From assembly GCA_026874595.1 (NCBI GenBank), contig CM049311.1, positions 73,658,953-73,722,952 of the forward strand: DNA of 64,000 nt, written 5' to 3'. The notes under the pieces are model-generated. The model had not been told where the DNA came from, searched no databases, and worked only from the letters and a program-made list of their open reading frames with translations. Source of the DNA: Sipunculus nudus (taxonomy: Eukaryota > Annelida > Sipuncula > Golfingiida > Sipunculidae). Of this stretch, positions 60,734-64,000 are shown piece after piece; positions within the stretch are counted from its first letter, which is position 1, and each line of letters starts with the position of its first letter. Both the position numbers and the translations under genes were made by a program.

Positions 60734-61600
60734 TTAGTTGATGGGATGTGGTAGGATTATGTCAAGAGCAGAAACGAATTTATTTTTGGCTAATGTTTGC
60801 TTTATATGTATGAGTGTTGTTTTGACGGATTGTTCTATCATGTAATCTTTAACAGTCGTTGTGTGTGTGCGTACTCTTAGTTCTGATGTTTTAGTGAACC
60901 TACTAACTCTAAAGGCTTCCCTGAGGGCTTTATTATGTCAAACTTCTAGTTTATATTTGTGTCTTAGCTGCACTTAAGAATGCTATAAATCCATATATTC
61001 CGATAGATCGGATCCATTGTTTATATAGGGTGTAGCTGTCTCCAGTTGAGATCTTTTATAGCACACATCCTTTAGAGCATTAATCCTTCTCCACATTCGT
61101 TGACTGATATGCTCCATGTGAGGGCGCTGTTTATTTTTTTCAAAATAACATCTAGGAATCTGGCAGCGTCAGAATCTTTTATTTTCTTACCTAACAATTT
61201 TAAGGGTTCAAAATATTTTGGTTTATACGCTTAACTAATAAAAAACCGTTTGTGTTTTGTTTGAATTTAGTTTGATTCTAAAGGTGTTCCACCAAATACT
61301 AATGCTGTCGAGCTGGACTTGGACTGCATTGCTTGAATAACAAACGTTGGAACCAGTAGCCCAGATGACTATGTTGTCAGTGCATTATGAAATGCTGACC
61401 ATTTGTCCTGTTTTGGAAGGTCGTTAACATACATGATGAAAAGTAAAGGGCTCCGCACAGAGCCCTCAGAAGTCCCAATTTCAGGCGTAATCTCCTAAGA
61501 TTTTGAACCTTTATGATTAACCATAAGAGATCTAACTGTCAGGAATGAGATGATTAATCTCACCAGTTTATGTGGTTTATGTAAAAAGCCTTTTCCACAT
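60734..61600 (-). pseudogene. Decayed LINE reverse transcriptase fragment
   Basis: On the minus strand, broken frames encode RT landmarks. A motif-A-like VEKAFY lies near 61592. IGTSEGSVRSPLLFIMYVND lies near 61480 (equivalent of GVPQGSVLSPLLF). NIVIWATGSN lies near 61375 (region of motif C, ADD lost). WWNTFRIKLNSNKTQTVF follows near 61290. Further along, a late stretch resembles the PHMEHIS...RINALK region after the palm, and the C-terminal end stops with TAA at 60736-60734. Numerous stops and frameshifts make it a fossil. It is diverged from the 46-51 kb LINE; its motifs look more Jockey-like, but clade is uncertain. Confidence 0.75.
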
Positions 61601-61685
61601 GAATTGAGAAATGTTGAAAAGATGTGCTGCCTTCGATTCATACCATTCATAGTGGCCTGTTGAGCCGGAATATTTGATCACACAC

Positions 61686-61858
61686 CAGGCGCGGATCAAG
61701 TTTTTTTTTGGGTCGCACCCCCCCCCCCCCCTCCCCGCTCTCATCCAATGACTTTTTTTAGACAATCTCATGCATGACCGGGGCTTTGGTGGGTCGATAC
61801 CCCCTTTGCTGTCAACCAACGACTTTTTTTCCTGCATAAAATCCTGGATCCGCGCCTG
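61686..61858. mobile_element. Short TIR element (173 bp)
   Basis: Left end CAGGCGCGGATCAAG and right end CCTGGATCCGCGCCTG are inverted repeats over about 15 bp (two mismatches). The interior has poly-T, poly-C (61718-61731) and a GGGTCGATACCCC patch. The CAG..GCGGATCCAGG form is typical of hAT-type MITEs. No 8-bp target duplication is visible. Confidence 0.65.
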
Positions 61859-63487
61859 CAAATATAAATGTTACTTTTTAGAATATGTATGACAATAACC
61901 AGCCAAACAGGAGCTTTGAAGTGTAGTTGTTTGAGCATGTGACCAATGACAATGACCTTCCTTAATAGAGTTGATATATTGTAGAAATAGACTGTTCACT
62001 CAGATGTTGATTTTATCGCGTACCTTAAATATTTTGCAAGGTATGGCTTTAATTTCATTTCATTATAGGCCTATCCACATTCCTTCATTGGGGCATACCA
62101 TTTGGAATTAATCTGTCAGTTTATGAAAATATTGCCGAATTTCAATGGGCACCCCACCGTGGAACAGACTATAGCATTTCTGACACATTTGTTTACATTT
62201 TACAGGGTGTTGAACCTCACCTGTTCTTAGACAGAAGACTGAAGGAATCATCGTCAACACACACACATCGCCACCCTCTATTGTGTCCTTTGAAAGCCTG
62301 GCCGCAACATAATGTGGAATTCAATAAGAGCAATCATAAGTTGGCATGGTGATAAAACGGATTGCTCACAGAGGGTAAATTTAGTTTCCACGCAAGTTCT
62401 CACAGAGGAAACTTTAACGGAATCCCTACGTGACTTCATATTCTGGTTCGCTGCATCAATCGTTTGTACATGTTATAAACGGCCAACACCAGAGTTCATT
62501 ATGAGTTTATAGCTAGGTCAAGCAGAGTGAGTAGTGCGTCATAAGGGAGTTCCCTGACTGTTGAACTGTATTAGATAATACCAGCAGTAGGAATTAACAT
62601 GATAAATTAGGTGTTTCTATAAATAAAGGAACCATTTTTTCCGGGTAATGTTATTCTTTTATGTAATCTTTATAATGTCTTTTTAGGATAAAATGAATAG
62701 ACGTTAAAATATGACATCATTAATATAATAAACCAGTAACTATCAATAATGCTATTTTTATTCAAAATATATAGAGGAACGCCTAGAGGCAGCATCCTTA
62801 AAAAGTGGACTCGAGTCCGGACTCAGACAATACTCAGACAATATAAGGAGAACACACACTCCAATAGACACGATATTCTGCATAAGTGCATTAAAAGCGG
62901 AACCCAAAGACATGTAGGGAATTAGATATTATAGTAGGTTTTTCATCCATTTGTCTGTACCTCTTATACAAAGAAAATCGACATTGAAAATCTGAAAAAA
63001 ACATTTTTTCACCCCTGTGACCTTGTAAAATAGGCCAAGGTCACCGAAACTTGGTCAACTTATTTGAACTTCAGTATATCTGGAAGGAGAATCAACCAAA
63101 TCAGATAAAAAACGTCGCAGAACAAATAGGAGAAAATGTGAAAAACAAATTTCTCCACCTTTGGATAAATGGAGATAATTATACAACTTATAATAGCATA
63201 CTGTATCGGCTAATAATTTTTTTCCTTCAGTTTATATGATATATGGTTTATATAAGCTTTACTGAAGAATATTAGACAGAACTTGTTTCAACGAAACAGT
63301 TGTCAGATAACCAGGACTTCTGTTACAAACAGTGTGAAATACTGTAAATGGTGTTTAATGACTTTATGTCAAGAAAAATGACAGCCGGTTAGAAATGAAT
63401 CACTGACGATGTATTCAATTGTTTAAACGTAATATATAAAGGAACAAATACATCACGATATTGCTCAATAAAACATCGGTCACAAGC
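61859..63487. other. Unassigned spacer
   Basis: GTGACC...TGACC motifs near 61938-61960 and 63015-63045 are single decayed words of the repeat families above. No gene recognised. Confidence 0.4.
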
Positions 63488-63643
63488 CGCTGCGGTCACC
63501 GCAAACCGAAGAGTGCCGTACGTTTTTTGGGCCCCAGGAATACTTGTAGGCCTCGGGTCTCCACTCGCTGCGGTCACCGCACGCCGTAGACATCGGTTCG
63601 GTTTCGGTGTTCGCAGGAACACTTATTCGGCTTGCCTTGGTGC
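63488..63643. repeat. 78-bp tandem duplication
   Basis: CGCTGCGGTCACCGCA starts at 63488 and 63566, each followed by a similar stretch with AGGAA(T/C)ACTT. The two units differ at many positions after the shared 16 bp. It is less AT-rich than its surroundings. Confidence 0.75.
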
Positions 63644-64000
63644 AATGCTGAGAATTACACACCAGGTGACCCGGGCTCCATACTCAGCCTTGAGTATGTT
63701 CTTACGAAATATCGTAGCGGTTCTTCTGATGTATCAGAAGGAAAGAATAAAAGAGTAATTAAGAATAAGATGCAGCTTAAACTATGTTCACTCTACCTAT
63801 ATATCCTTTATATATCAGTTTCCATACATGTGGAGTCTCCTGTTTATGTTATATATGATATAACAGCATTTTATCATGAAGAGAAGAGCAGAAGACCATC
63901 ACTGACACAGCCATGTTGCTGAGGCATGAACTCTTGTCACCCATGACCTGACCTGTGACCTGACCTCTGGTGTACCAGAGTAATTTATTGCTAATAAATA
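63644..64000. other. Unassigned end of window
   Basis: Ends in (T)GACCTGACCT(G/C)TG repeats at about 63940-63970. No gene recognised. Confidence 0.4.

Noticed and set aside
1-64000. CRISPR arrays, operons, bacterial-type genes, rRNA
   Set aside because: No direct repeats with unique spacers, no tightly packed ORFs and no rRNA signature; the sequence is clearly eukaryotic.

Overview
This is a strongly AT-rich, repeat-dominated piece of a eukaryotic nuclear genome. It has long non-coding spacers and many (AT)n tracts. Degenerate GTGACCTTGACCTTTGACC-type repeats recur, as do GGACGGACAGAC...TATAGGGCA-type dispersed repeats. The transposon fossils are metazoan in type: LINE, Penelope-like, TWA-target MITEs and a tRNA-derived SINE. 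The repeat flavour is what I associate with bivalve molluscs. That is recollection and inference; the species cannot be read from the sequence. I found no confident host protein-coding gene. Nearly all recognisable protein sequence belongs to retroelements.

Layout. 1-7.1 kb: unassigned AT-rich DNA with a small dispersed-repeat pair and a possible 1.15-kb hAT-like non-autonomous element. 7.1-11.3 kb: degenerate tandem repeats and minisatellites. 11.6-12.6 kb: a weak candidate gene (TATA/Inr plus a 59-codon ORF). 13-19 kb: spacers, microsatellites and a clean 188-bp duplication. 19.7-32.1 kb: two diverged copies of a segment several kb long. Copy B carries three insertions missing from copy A: a roughly 0.5-kb dispersed repeat, a tRNA-like SINE and, at its far end, a decayed Penelope-like reverse transcriptase. 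33-36 kb: a TWA-flanked MITE, an LTR-like stretch with an 18-19-bp minisatellite, and a foldback element. 36.2-37.0 kb: roughly 145-bp tandem repeats. 37-44.9 kb: mostly unassigned.

44.9-53.6 kb is the most structured part. It is a minisatellite of 28-29-bp monomers arranged in a higher-order unit of about 255 bp. A nearly full-length CR1/L2-type LINE (minus strand, about 5.6 kb) has inserted into it. ORF1 of the LINE has a PHD-like Cys motif, a coiled coil, an SGNH/GDSL esterase domain and two CCHC knuckles. ORF2 has an APE endonuclease and a reverse transcriptase. ORF1 also contains a tandem duplication that copies the esterase nucleophile block. The damage is light: one in-frame TGA and five frameshifts, four of them one-base length changes in or beside A/T runs.

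53.6-64 kb: two more copies of the TWA MITE, a 74-codon minus-strand ORF with a cluster of CRE (TGACGTCA) sites and a CCAAT box at its start, further degenerate repeats, a decayed LINE fragment at 60.7-61.6 kb and a 173-bp TIR element. Only the LINE ORF1/ORF2 form a working set of genes. Everything else looks like independent insertions and tandem-repeat turnover.
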